A DNA stretch of 60,000 nucleotides from Bolinopsis microptera (taxonomy: Eukaryota; Ctenophora; Tentaculata; Lobata; Bolinopsidae), in NCBI RefSeq assembly GCF_026151205.1, contig NC_087078.1, forward strand, positions 3,192,175-3,252,174, written 5' to 3'. This document shows positions 1-15,829 of this stretch, piece after piece (the stretch's first letter is position 1; each line of letters begins with the position of its first letter). The notes beneath the pieces were generated by a model, which saw only the letters and a program-made list of their open reading frames with translations, ran no database searches and was not told the DNA's origin. A program made the translations under genes and the position numbers.

Positions 1-515
1 TGCGTCCAACAACTGCGTGATTGCAGGTGATTTCAATGGACACCATACACAGTGGGACTCATATCAAAATGAAGACGAAAGGGGCAAGAAGATCGAACGA
101 TTTATGTTATCAAAAGATATAGTTTGCTGTAACAACAAAGAGTCACACACGAGAAAAAATCCTAGGTGCAAATACTAATATGATCGATTTATTTATTTTC
201 ATTTAAACAAAACCAGCACTTGCTGAAATGGGTTTGAGTAAATGATTAACGAAAATCGCTGCAAAGAGCTGTTGATTTTTAACTGAGCCTTCAATTTAAC
301 TTTTCCGCAGCAACGCACGAAGCACAAGAACCGGAGGTAAAAGTTCCCCAGATATAACGCTGGTGTCCAAAAACCTTAAAGACTCAACCAAGTGGCGTAC
401 TCATGATGATCAACTAGGTTCAGACCACCTACCTATCCTATTTGAAATCACAGGAGATGAACATGAAGTCGAACTTGCAGATAGGACCTTATTTGAGGTG
501 CCAGTCGAAGAATAA
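1..515 (+). pseudogene. Endonuclease-domain fragment of a non-LTR retrotransposon
   Basis: Two open stretches read as an apurinic-like endonuclease of the exonuclease/endonuclease/phosphatase fold. The first (about 2-165) contains GDFNGHHTQWDS, the Asn/His region typical of LINE endonucleases. The second (311-515) contains SSPDITLVS and GSDHLPI, the C-terminal catalytic SDH motif, and ends at a TAA at 513-515. They are separated by 145 bases that start with GT (166) and end with CAG (310), and joining them keeps the frame. No reverse transcriptase follows. The 5' part lies outside the window. It is either a decayed LINE piece or an intron-containing endonuclease-like host gene; the former is more likely. 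Confidence 0.6.
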
Positions 516-2067
516 CGAGGTATTGTAGTATATACATGGCCGGTACAGAAACATCATTTGTTTGCAGCAAATGTTTGCAACTTAATACTTTTTATTCAAA
601 AACCACAATAATATCACGGTAAATACTTATTAAAAAAACATTTTCAATACAATTGACAAATGTCTCTTAGTTTTAACCGATAAAAGGTTTCCTTTCGAGA
701 TCTTACTGACGAGATAAAATCACAACAATCAGCTTTTATTAATTTACCCAAAGATTTTTTCATTTAAATTATATCATTACTTTAAGTCATCATCATGATT
801 ATGCATGCGTAGACAATTTACAAATTTTTCAATCACTATTCATCGGATATTGTACAAACAGAATGAACACTTTTTATTCGATGATAAGAAAATATTACAA
901 TTATGATAAATTGATTCAGTTTTTCAAAAAAAACATTTTCAATACAATTGACAAATGTCTCTTAGTTTTAACCGATAAAAGGTTTCCTTTCGAGATCTTA
1001 CTGACGAGATAAAATCACAACAATCAGCTCCTATTAATGCTCGCGTTCAAAAGGTTAAACTATTGCCTTATTACAAAAGGGTGAACGGAAAAAATATTTG
1101 CTCCGTTTAATTGAGCGAACAGAACATGAAAACGGCGATATCGTGGTATAAGCCAGCCTCGCCCATGTTCAGCCTCTTAACTGTTAACCATGTCCCTCCA
1201 CCAGGCCCAGTGGTCCGCACTGTCCAGCAGAACTGCGGCTGTTCCTTCGTCACCGTCAGTCATTACTTTTGCTACATCCTCCAGTATCTAAAAATGGGTT
1301 TGTTTTTATAGGAAAAGAAGGTGATTTGCAGACGTTCAATTTGGGACGTCTTTTAAATGTTCCCTGACACACTGTTGTGAATTATAAAGCTTGCACTAAA
1401 AACGACTCAGCTGCCAGATTGAAAATTGTCGGCTTTTTGTTTGACAACCTTTCGCCACCAATCGATTAAATTGGACTTATGAAATTACGGCAGTTTGCAA
1501 ATCAATCAATTTAATGATTCGATAGTTAAATGAATCAATTAATTAAATCGTCTGTTACCTCCAAATCACTGAGGTCGAAGTCCAGTTTATGGAAATCTGG
1601 GCGAGGAGTCCTCAGATAATAATATATTGGAATTACCCCAGCAAAAATCGTAGTACTCGTAGTCATACTCTTCATCTATGCTTCGTTTAGCTCTTCCCTC
1701 TCAATCTCTGAACAAATCTGGGAGTTTTAGTTCAGTATAGACACCAAATATTAATGTTCCATCCTACAGCGTACAGGATCGACTGCAGTGCTGCACGCCG
1801 CTGTTTTTTCCCAAAAAGACGGCGGCGTGGTCAACATCGTCGGCGGCGTAATCGGCGTAAGGTCACGTACGATTTCGCGGATTAAATTTTCCTCTAGAAT
1901 AATGCCATGTGGTGAGCAATTTTTAACAGTTTTGAATTCTGACAAGAAGTTCGTAATATGAGGAAAAATATCGACATTAGCGATGCCTGCTACAGTATCC
2001 TGGCCTGATCCACTCGTGTAGAAATTATAAATATATAGAAAATAATATGTAATATGGTCTGAAATTT
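516..2067. other. Intergenic, AT-rich, no gene recognised
   Basis: No conserved coding sequence seen. It holds a direct repeat of about 98 bp (634-731 and 932-1028, nearly identical, offset 298 bp). A 66-codon open frame at 1111-1311 has no recognisable motif and is not called. Confidence 0.5.
634..1028. repeat. Direct repeat pair of about 98 bp
   Basis: The stretch beginning AAAAAACATTTTCAATACAA and ending near CACAACAATCAGCT occurs at 634-731 and again at 932-1028 in the same orientation. The roughly 200 bases between are unrelated AT-rich sequence. It could be remnants of the ends of a short element or a local duplication. Confidence 0.75.
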
Positions 2068-2182
2068 GTAGCGCGATGCACTACTGGGTCGCGCGCGCAT
2101 CAAATAATGCTTCTCGCAACCGGTAGATCGGCGAGATGCACCACTGTGCCTCACCGAGCTGCGAAGGATTGACATCGTGAAT
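2068..2182 (+). repeat. GC-rich dispersed repeat, copy 1
   Basis: About 115 bp beginning TAGCGCGATGCACTACTGGG and ending near GACATCGTGAAT. A second copy lies at 3,917-4,032. Each copy holds two sub-repeats of a GCGATGC..TACTGTG core. It is out of character with the AT-rich surroundings. No clear RNA polymerase III A and B boxes were found, so a SINE label is not justified. Confidence 0.65.
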
Positions 2183-2195
2183 CAAGTCTGAAATG

Positions 2196-2640
2196 TTAGA
2201 TTTCGTTCAAAAAATTCTTAATCTCACCAAAAATACGAAACGGTGCATTTGGCGTATAAGTATAACTATAAACAGGTTCACGCCATGTACGTCGTTTGAA
2301 AACGGCGGCGGCGGCCGGAAAATCATCGGCGGCGGCGTGCAGCACTGACAAAGGGGAAATGGACATGACACAAGGACGGATGACATAAAGGCGGATGACA
2401 CTTTTCTTGACCATTGTTAATGGTCTGGCCTGGCGCGCGCTACTTCGAAGCACGTGCCATCGAGAATTACCTGAGGACCCCAGGCTTTAATGTTGGTAAA
2501 TCATCTAATAGAGATTAGGCGGAATGACAGGCTGAGCGCGGCCCAGTAACATCGAGAAGAAAGCGGCGCGCGCTACTTCGAAGAAATTTAGATGAGTACA
2601 GAGTAACATCCGTCAACACTTTCCTAAAAAGGGTGGACAC
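2196..2640. repeat. Partial relative of the 1.56-kb X unit and of the big TIR element
   Basis: The CCATTGTTAATGGTCTGG...GGCGCGCGCTACTTCGAAG stretch (about 2,410-2,460) and the CGCGCGCTACTTCGAAGAAA stretch (about 2,565-2,590) match the X unit at 24,260-24,400 and 39,935-40,050. Between them, about 2,466-2,545, is a short block like the subterminal part of the large TIR element (compare 23,215-23,270: GACCCCAGGC..., GCGGAATGACAGGCTG). So a small piece of that element interrupts a third, partial X-unit copy. Confidence 0.6.
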
Positions 2641-3301
2641 GAGGGCGGATCACATTCACATGATCTCAGATCTGGCTATAAATATAAACCATAAACTACC
2701 GCACTCGTTGTCATACGTTGTATGACCCGCCGCGCACGAGTGCGCGGCTCCCCCTGTATCGTAGAAACTCTACCATAGTGAAACGACCGTGGGGTCACAA
2801 CGTGATACAACGCACTCGTAGTCGTGTCCTCTGGCTCTACCCCAGTGAATAATGAACATAATTAGTTTAATAATAATCGAATAAGACGAGAACTTAAGAA
2901 CTAGCAAACTGGTTCTTTAAAAAATGTCCAAGGTTTTCTATTTTCTCCATAGAAATTTATGCCATTTTGGAATTTAAAATTCAGAAAAACTAATCTTTTA
3001 CAAAGTTTTAGCCATATTGCATATGAACTGAATTCAATGTTCAGACCAAAATCCATGGCATTAAAATGGCATAACATGTCAATTTACTCAAAGGTTTTTC
3101 CATTAATTTCTCCATCAACATTTATGCAATTTTAGGTCATCCCCATCACTCCATAGCGGCCTTGTTAACCAAAATTACCTTTGATACCAACTATCAGGTC
3201 TTTAAAAATGAAACTCAAGTTTTACATCTTGTACATCCAGTGTACTTACACTATAATATTGTATGAATAATTTATCAATCATATTGAACAAAATATATAG
3301 G

Positions 3302-3328
3302 AGGGGGGGGGGGGGGGGGGGCGGGGGG
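3302..3328. repeat. Poly-G tract
   Basis: A run of about 20 G, then one C, then more G. Its true length is unreliable in any assembly. The flanks from 2,640 to 3,916 are AT-rich with no gene seen. Confidence 0.9.
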
Positions 3329-3916
3329 TCTCAAATAGGAAACAAACATTTTGTAATACTGAATATAGGTGCGTATGCTTAATAAATAGTTATTGTTAGT
3401 ACCTGGCCAAATCTTAAGGAACCCTAGGCCTAGCTAGGTCGCAGAGAGTAATATCTAATAGTTAATTTCCACTTTCCAGTATATCAATGGGAATAATCTT
3501 TTTGAGATTTTTTCTAACTCTAACTCTAAGTTAACTTATATTTCCTATAGACTTGACTTATTCATTTGGCTCTTAGAAAGTTAATAAAAGATTTATGAAA
3601 TACATAAAATATTCACACAACAGTTTCCATCAACTTGAAATAGATTAATTTGAAACCACAAAAGTTAAAAAATATTCTTACATTTACTTCGCATGTGTCA
3701 TAAACAAGAACTAATATTATTCAATCGAGATAAAATTTTCAATTATGGTTCAATCACGTATTATGCAAGCCAGCCTTGGGGGAGGGGTTTGGAAACGATT
3801 TATGATTTCTGTATACTGTATAGTAGCTTACATGGTGGGGGTCTAAGAATTTAAGAAGGTCAACATCTGGCTTACATAATATGTGAATGGTACCTCATCA
3901 ACATCAGCTAAAGATT

Positions 3917-4032
3917 TGTAGCGCGATGCGTTACTGTGCCGCGCCGCGCACTCAATGAGGCTTCTCACAGCTAGATCGGCGAGATGCGCTACTGTGCCGC
4001 GCCGAGCTGCCATGAATTGACATCGTCAATTA
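3917..4032 (+). repeat. GC-rich dispersed repeat, copy 2
   Basis: Second copy of the repeat at 2,068-2,182, same orientation, roughly 80-85% identical by eye. It begins TAGCGCGATGCGTTACTGTG and ends near GACATCGTCAAT. The region between the two copies carries no recognised gene. Confidence 0.65.
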
Positions 4033-4754
4033 ACTAAAGATTAGAATCATATCCACAAAATCAATCACACCGACTAGAATAGACCGTCATATTTCATTAA
4101 TACTAACAGTTTAACATAATTCTAAACGAAACAAGTTCATCTTTTAAGAACATTAGCCCTTTTAGCGTGACTAAACCTAGAGTTTTTTAAATGAAGGAAG
4201 TGAGATATTCTGTAAGTCAGCTAGTTTGGGCAGGTTAACGTTTGGAGCCATGCTCTTAGCAGCAGAGAGAGCTCGAGCTGGGGCCCCGCCCATTCCTGAA
4301 AGAGATTCCAAGTAGAGCAGAGTGAATATGGTAGCTAAGACATCGTGCTAGCTAGTTTTTTCGTAGTAGTCAGTAGTAGAAGTCAGTAAAGTATCAGTCC
4401 ATTGTCGATGTAAAATTGCAAATTTGGACCCAGGTCTCTACGTCACATGAGTCAAATGTAGTGGTCAGTGCTCTTCAGTAGAGGTCAGTAGAGACAGAAA
4501 TATAATCATTACCATCCTGATTTGCGGTAAAAAGATGTTAATGACAATGTCTTATTAATACGTACAAAATACAAAACGTCATCATTTACAAAAAGACAGT
4601 GCTCACAATAGTTGAAGCATTACATTGCCAATCGCTGCACTATAAGTGTAACGACAAATCGTTTTCATCATTTTAAAATCGAAAAGTGGTCAATATACAT
4701 TCTACAGGCAAACAATGAGTTTCTATTGTACAAACAAACAAGCTACAATATATA

Positions 4755-5731
4755 CAGGGTGAGTTGAAAATAGTGTGTGGAAAGTAAAAATCGATAATTT
4801 TTTTTATGAAGGAGCAAATTTTGAAAGGTGAATTGCTATCAGTTCATAAACTTTACATATTTCATTCTTGCCTCTCATTTGATTCTAACTCATAATTTGG
4901 TTGATTTTTGGCAGTTTTCCAAAAAATCTTAAATTCGTCCTAATGGGGTTCTCAAATCGTGTGCCCTGAAAATCGAGTCTAAAAATCTATATTCTCCTAC
5001 ATTTTTCAAGCAATCACCCTGAAACTTTCAGGATATGTTCTAGGGATCATTTAAAAGAGATGAGCCAGACAAAATTTTGAGATAGGCCTTTTAAAAATTT
5101 TTATTGGATTTTGAAAATCGTGGACCTCAAAAAATCATCAAAAAACGAGGTCCAAGATTTTCAAAATCGAATACAAATTTTTTAAAGGCCTATCTCAAAA
5201 TTTTGTCTGGCTCATCTCTTCTAAATGATCCTTAGAACATATACTGAAAGTTTCAGGGTGATTGCTCAAAAAATGCAGGAGAAAATAGATTTTTAGACTC
5301 GATTTTCAGGGCACGCGATCAAAAATCGCTCGCGCAATACAATTACCACACACGCGCTGACCTTTGACCGGCAATAATTTCGGCTAGGAACGATATTTTT
5401 CCACGGCATCAAAAGCATCTGATAGATATTACTCCCCTCTATCAGAAACAACTAACTAAAAAGTCTATTTTGAGAAAATTTCCATGAAGACCCCCCTGCC
5501 CCCATAATACAGTCAAGTCGGCTATAGACAATTGTCTTACACGTTATCAATATGTCCTAGCTAATAAAGGACGATGGGTTGAGCAAATTATTAATTATTA
5601 AGTATTTTAATTGTATTATTATAAAAAGTATCTATTTTCATTACCTAAATATGCAAAAATTAAGTGGAAATTTCATTTGTCAAAAAAATTAGAGCCATTT
5701 ACTTTCCACACACTATTTTCAACTCACCCTG
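4755..5731. mobile_element. 977-bp TIR/foldback element (Tc1/mariner-like ends)
   Basis: The ends are inverted repeats: CAGGGTGAGTTGAAAATAGT at the left and its reverse complement at the right, continuing for about 30 bp. TA lies directly outside both ends (4753-4754 and 5732-5733), as expected for a TA target duplication. Inside, about 4,960-5,320 is a second long palindrome centred near 5,138: the stretch with GTGCCCTGAAAATCGAGTCT recurs inverted. No transposase frame is present, so it is non-autonomous. The CAGGGTG start is shared with the element at 42,784-43,696. Confidence 0.85.
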
Positions 5732-5967
5732 TAGTCCAAAAGTTCTTATTTGACATCAATCGAAAAGTAATCGATTAAAAATCAATTACAATTTACAGAC
5801 AAAATGTACAACATTTGACAATTACTCAGGCATAAATCACCAAACTTACTTGCACCCTGTTTAAAAATTCCTGCAGTTTGTTTTGGTGAATCTATCATTT
5901 AACAATTAAACTGACGTTGATTAAAAATAAATTATATCTGAATAAAGCATGCGCCCAGAAATGAAGC

Positions 5968-7043
5968 TCACAACTTTAAATTAAACATAATCGGACCTGC
6001 TTCCTGTTTCTCTATCCTCTGTTGGGCCTCAATGTGAGTTAGTATCTCAGTCTGATTAGTCTCTACAACCATTCCCCCCATTACTATCTCCTGGAATTAA
6101 TTTTACATTTTACAACATGAGCTCCTAAAACTCATTCTATTTTTATCACTACTGGTGGTTAATGATTTACTGGTTTTGTAATCTTTGAGGATCTCATTAA
6201 CACAATTCAAGATAGGCACGTTATTATGGAGATTGTCGCCATCAACTTATAAAATTATTATTTTATATCAATCCAGCTGAGAGCTCCGATAAGATGTACC
6301 TGCAATATATAGTGCACTTTGTCCATGTGGAAGATCAGATCCAACTCGCAGACATTCTCAAAACAACGGTCTAGTGTTTCCACAAATACCTGCAAGAAAA
6401 AACTGTTAAAAAGGTAAAATATATTAGTATCAAAAATTCGTCTAAAAGGTAAAAAGTATTCACGGTAAAAGGTAAAACGTAGTCGACAGTCGTGGTAGAA
6501 AGTGGAAAACCACATATTTTTTGTCGAAATCACAAAACTGTGGAAGTTTACTACATCATTAACCAAATTGCCAATTAGCTATTTAAATTCTAATAACCCA
6601 CCTGAATGAGATCGAGTATTCCCAGTTCGCTCTCACTGCTATCCACACAGAACACAAAGTACAGAGTAGCGTAGTGTCGGTACACTAGCCGGAAATCGCT
6701 GCCCCCAATTAGGGTACCACCTACAGGGTTAATAACCATCAACCAAACAGTATTAGTTAATTAATTCACTTGTTTGTTAAATTTCAGTACTATCAACCAA
6801 ATATAAGAATGCTACTGAGTGCGCGGACTGCTTTCAAAGGCGCATTTAAAGAATAAAGAATAAAGAATATAGTGTAAATATGAACCTACCCTCGAGAAAG
6901 TTACAGACTGAATCTTCTCTCTTAGACAAGAGAAGGAACGTTTCTCTTATTATCTGTTGCTGCATTTCTTCAGTGTAATATGTGAAAAACTTTGAGAGTC
7001 GAGGTTTCCCATGATTATTGAATATTAATGCTGCTTTTATCAT
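5968..7043 (-). CDS. AP3S1: AP-3 complex subunit sigma
   Basis: Small (sigma) subunit of the AP-3 adaptor, which sorts cargo from endosomes/TGN to lysosome-related organelles. There are four exons on the minus strand: 7043-6890, 6720-6602, 6389-6300 and 6090-5968. All junctions are GT-AG and the phases match. The product is about 161 residues. It starts MIKAALIFNNHGKPRLSKF and contains IIRETF, the VCNFLEGG junction across exons 1-2, YRHYATLYFVFCVDSSESEL, and FVETLDRCFENVCELDLIFH, all hallmark longin-fold blocks of AP-3 sigma rather than AP-1/2/4. Exon 4 gives EIVMGGMVVETN and stops at TGA. The C-terminus is about 30 residues shorter than my recollection of the human protein, lacking the distal tail. 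Paralogue 1 versus 2 cannot be distinguished, and invertebrates usually have one. Confidence 0.95.
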
Positions 7044-7456
7044 AGCTAAGGCAATTATGGATCAGTACAGAATAGGCAGGGGTGGTCAGAAATATTCAAT
7101 CAATATTCGTCAACCGACGTTGTAAGATAGATGTAATCAAAAGGTTAACCATCCTAACGAAAGTGGCGAAATTTAAAAGTTCAGGAACTTTAAATATTGA
7201 CGGATATCTCAAAGTTACCAAGCAGAGTTTACACTTCATAATAAGCACGACACAAAATGTTATCATAGTAATAAATTACAGAATAAGTTAAACTTAAAGA
7301 ATCTACATATAAAACCTGTAAATTTGTGTAAATATCAATAGATCATATAAATCAAAATTAGCTGTTTTCTCATGAAACTATGAACTAAATCACACAAAGC
7401 TCAAATATCAATCAAAATAAACAATGATGTGGGAACTGGGACGGCTGGAGGAGATG

Positions 7457-8609
7457 TTAGGATGGGTCCGGGGTTTGTTCCTTTAGTGCCTCTATCTGAG
7501 TGTGAAGATTTCCCACTTGTCTTTGTAATGATCTGGAAAATGTTGGTGTTGCAAGTGGCAGTTTGTTCTGGAAAATTCTCGAGACTTAATTTTAAAGTTG
7601 CATTCGTAAACTTAGATTTAAGAATTCATTTAGAGGAATTGCAAATTTCAAAAAGGGTTAATTAAAAACCTGATTTCAGCTCCTTGCTCCTCGATTATAA
7701 ACACTGATTCTAACGAATCATTCTTAGTTTCAATAGCTCGTCCTCGATCCGTTCTGTATTCTTTTTTATCTGTCTCTCTTTTCGTTCTTCCTAAAGAAAA
7801 GATCACATGTTAATGAATAATGATTCATGGTAAACGAGGAATTAACTGTAATATTTACATATTACGTATTGAAGGGAGGAGGGGTTTCTAAATGATAACG
7901 TTAGTGAAATTTTAACACAATAGCTATCAGCTATGTGTAAATCTGATTACGGAGGGGGGAGGATTTAAGAAATTGGGCAAAAATTGATTACGTGATATGT
8001 GAAAGATGGGATGGCTTACTTTATTAGCACTTCTATTATATTCATAAAGAAGAATCGCACTCCCAAAAGCGTAGAGAAAGAACTCCGAGATGAATTCAGC
8101 TCCGTACTCCACCGCCAACTTCTCGTTTAGTTTGTATACCTGGACAATCGTAGATCAAAGAGATGACAATTTAAGTGAGAGGTACGCGTTTATTGGTTTT
8201 AAAACTAACTCGATGGTAAATCTATCTGAAGAGCCGGGAGATCTACCTTAGCGTTGGCAGCACCCATTAATCTAGTCTTGACTTTAACATCGACCCAATG
8301 TACACCTGTGAAATTACATTTGGTTAATCGCATTTGATATTATCATATGGTATAGTAGTCCGAAAATGATTCAGTACATTTTAACTCTATATATAATACA
8401 TTTTAAAACTCTAATAATAAGTATAATTTATGACTAAAGTTACTAATTTATGACTGAACAACCGACCGGTTACCTTGAGCGACTGGCAGTATGACGTAGT
8501 TTTTTAAGATACTCGAGTTCTTGGCTCCATTTTTCAGACCCTTTGAGATAGGTTTAGCGACCTGTTTGACAGTTAGAATAGCTAACTTTCCGAGAGGTAG
8601 TGCAGGCAT
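7457..8609 (-). CDS. OPA3: OPA3-like mitochondrial protein (apparent frame break in exon 4)
   Basis: OPA3 family, linked to mitochondrial membranes and to optic atrophy in humans. The minus-strand exons are 8609-8474, 8305-8247, 8139-8020, 7790-7670 and 7532-7457. The N-terminus MPALPLGKLAILTVKQVAKP matches the family's leader and KQVSKP-like segment. It is followed by LKNYVILPVAQG, VHWVDVKVKTRLMG (family HWVEMRTKMRIMG), and a helix with GAEFISEFFLYAFGSAILLYEY, the hydrophobic segment. Exon 4 begins EERKERQIKKNTERIEDELL in the inherited frame but reaches TAG soon after. The frame one base off continues open to the donor and splices in phase to exon 5, which encodes a coiled-coil tail (QRQVGNLHTQIEALKEQ). 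One missing base in exon 4 would explain this; a real short C-terminus is the alternative. Confidence 0.85.
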
Positions 8610-8764
8610 AGTGTCGCGAAGTAACAGGGTTTATAGAAGCTTGATAGAAGATTTATAGCATATTCGGCGTCTTTAGATCATCCACATATTTCAGACATGA
8701 CTTTCTGCAGTAGTTAAATGTTATCTATGTTCAAAAATTAATAGATGTGGATTCTGTTGACTCA

Positions 8765-8800
8765 TGACAGCAATTAACCAATTAACCAATTAACCAATTA
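8765..8800. repeat. 9-bp tandem repeat (AATTAACC-type)
   Basis: Four units of CAATTAACC in the 453-bp gap between the RARS1 stop and the OPA3 start. Confidence 0.8.
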
Positions 8801-9061
8801 ACCGATCCAATCACAGAATAAAGTGTCAAACAATATGCCTCATCTCCCCACCAGAATCCACATCTATAATGCAATGTCCACATACACAATTACACATGGT
8901 GCTTCAGGTGTAAGTCGTCAGAAATATATGATCAAGTAAATATCGAAAACAGTATTTAATTTACATGATTTTCACTTTTCAGTTTCTATTTGAAATAAGC
9001 AATTAAACATATCTGCGTATAAATTAAGAATAGATAAAAGAAACCTAAAACTAGAACTAAA

Positions 9062-13926
<4,865 letters not shown>

Positions 13927-14519
13927 GTTGTAAGAGGCTAGATGCGGGATGAAATAGCTAGATCGCTTCACAAGTCTGGCGAGAATGATTCACCCTTCTA
14001 TTAAGAATTAAAACAATATTATACTGGAACATGTAACAAGTTTGAGAGTTATTCATTACTTTTTGTATGATCAAGTAAACGCCAAACGGAAATGACTTTG
14101 CTATGTACCATGACTGGAATTTTTCAATTGGAGATTAAGATGAAATCGATTGTAACAGGAAAAAATTTCGTTTTCAAAAATATCAATAACAATTATAACT
14201 ATAAGTAAAACAGTCTTTTTACACACATAACAATACTTACTTGTTTCAGGAAATTACAAATACAAAATTCAATAAATATAAAAAATAAGCGAATTCGGAA
14301 TGTAACACGCATGATAACAAATCTATGATAAAGAGAGAACTTATTTAATGTAAATCATTTTAATTTGAACTTGAATTAGAATAAACTTTAACTCTAAATA
14401 TTTACAAAAACTGCTGTATTTCACTTTTTAGTTATTTGAAACTGCTTAAAATCTTTAGAAATGTAATTGAATTTCATTGGTTAGAATTATGGCTGTAAAT
14501 ATTTTCAATAATGCACACA

Positions 14520-15331
14520 CTAAGCTTCAGCAATTTCCCCCCCCCCCCCCCCCAGGTGATCGGGTATTACATTTGTCAGCATGAAAAACAGCAATAACCC
14601 ACTAAGATCATCATCAACTATGAAAACTGCAACACAAATCACTGCTATTGACATTAATAATTGACTACAGTCCGATCGATGAACGGTGTCTTTGCCAAAA
14701 TCACCCAATATTTGATGCTGCCTCAAATAGACCATTTCAAGAATTGATGAGGCACCGTCTACTTTGAGTGATGGACTGTTTGGCTATGATTAGTGGATGG
14801 TTTCTTTCAAATAAGTTCTGGACAAAATAGAGCAAAATGTCGATTATGTCAAGGGGCAGTAAGAAGTTCAGGTCATAATTTACTGTCTGCAATATTTCTA
14901 ACTCTGCCATGATCACATCCCTTTTGGTGATACGTCGCTGTCTGTTGCCATTGATATGATTCAAGTGATTCATAATGCTGCGTTGAGGGATTGCTTTGTA
15001 ATGACTTGACATTTTGCTAGATATCTGGATACAAACTAAAATGTAAAGAGTGCTTTTAGAGCAATAAGCGAGCATCTTTTCCTTCTGTTGAAAACTGTTG
15101 CACATATCTCTTGGTAAATCCTTGGAATAGTTCAACAGCAAAGAAACTGGCCTCTGGTGCAAGTTTAAATGATTCACAAAAATAGAACATAACCTCTGGT
15201 AGCCTTTTATCAAGAACAAATTGACAATTTTTATTTGACACCTTGCTGTTCTTCGAACATATTGTTTCAAACACGTCATCAAGTAGTGAAGCACAATCTA
15301 GGTCCGATATCTTCACAATGTAGTCGACCAT
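14520..15331 (-). pseudogene. CNTD1: CNTD1-like cyclin-box protein, intronless, two frame breaks
   Basis: The reading moves through three frames. 15331 to about 15060 starts MVDYIVKISDLDC and contains LAPEASFFAVELFQGF, a cyclin-box helix. About 15060 to 14790 contains VCIQISSKMSSHY and AELEILQTVNYDLNFLLPLD, the EIDVLKTLNF-type cyclin block. About 14795 to 14520 contains ILEMVYLRQ and LLMSIAVICVAVF. Order and spacing match CNTD1, the animal counterpart of worm COSA-1, which matures meiotic crossovers. Each break is explained by one extra base. The last frame ends in a poly-C run (14,540-14,557), so the true C-terminus is uncertain. It is either a real single-exon gene with sequencing errors or a decayed retrocopy. 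The family assignment is moderately sure. Confidence 0.55.
14540..14557. repeat. Poly-C tract
   Basis: About 17-18 C within the last part of the CNTD1-like frame. On the minus strand it reads as poly-glycine. Its length is unreliable. Confidence 0.9.
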
Positions 15332-15529
15332 AACACTACTTGGATAAACTGTTATTTACTTTTGCTCAATATTTACTGGATATATTTCGATTTTCTTAAC
15401 ATAAACATATAAATCTAGAAGTGCGACTGAGTAAAATAACGAATCTGGCAAAATATGTCAAAGACACCTGTGAAATTGTAGAACTAGGTAATATTTCAAA
15501 GGAGTATGACGATAGTGATCATGTATGGT

Positions 15530-15829
15530 CAGAGGCGTATCGTTGCATGTTGGCGCCCCCCTGCCGAAAAAAGCGCACCCCCTGGTTGGCGCCCCTCCCC
15601 TTTTGGTGCCCCTCCCTAAAAATTGAACAAATAGGTGATTTTAAAGAATTACGCGTAAATCTCTAAAAAAGTGTGTATCTAGACTCTAGAGCAAAAACGC
15701 CGCTGTTTTGCTAGTACTTTAGTTAAGTTTTCGAAATTGTCCGCCACATTCAACGACAGATTTTGGGGCGCCCCCTAAGACGGCGCCCCCTTGCACAGCG
15801 GGGTCAGCATGGCCTTTCGTTACGCCCTG
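15530..15829. mobile_element. hAT-type MITE, copy 1
   Basis: About 300 bp, starting CAGAGGCGTATCGTTGC and ending CGTTACGCCCTG, so the ends are imperfect inverted repeats. The interior has GGCGCCCC-rich subterminal parts and a shared AT core (TCTCTAAAAAAGTGTGTATC, TAGTACTTTAGTTAAGTTTT). It is the same family as 41,082-41,359 and 52,079-52,365. No clear target duplication is left here. Confidence 0.8.

Noticed and set aside
1111-1311. 66-codon frame
   Set aside because: No recognisable domain, no splice context, and composition typical of chance.
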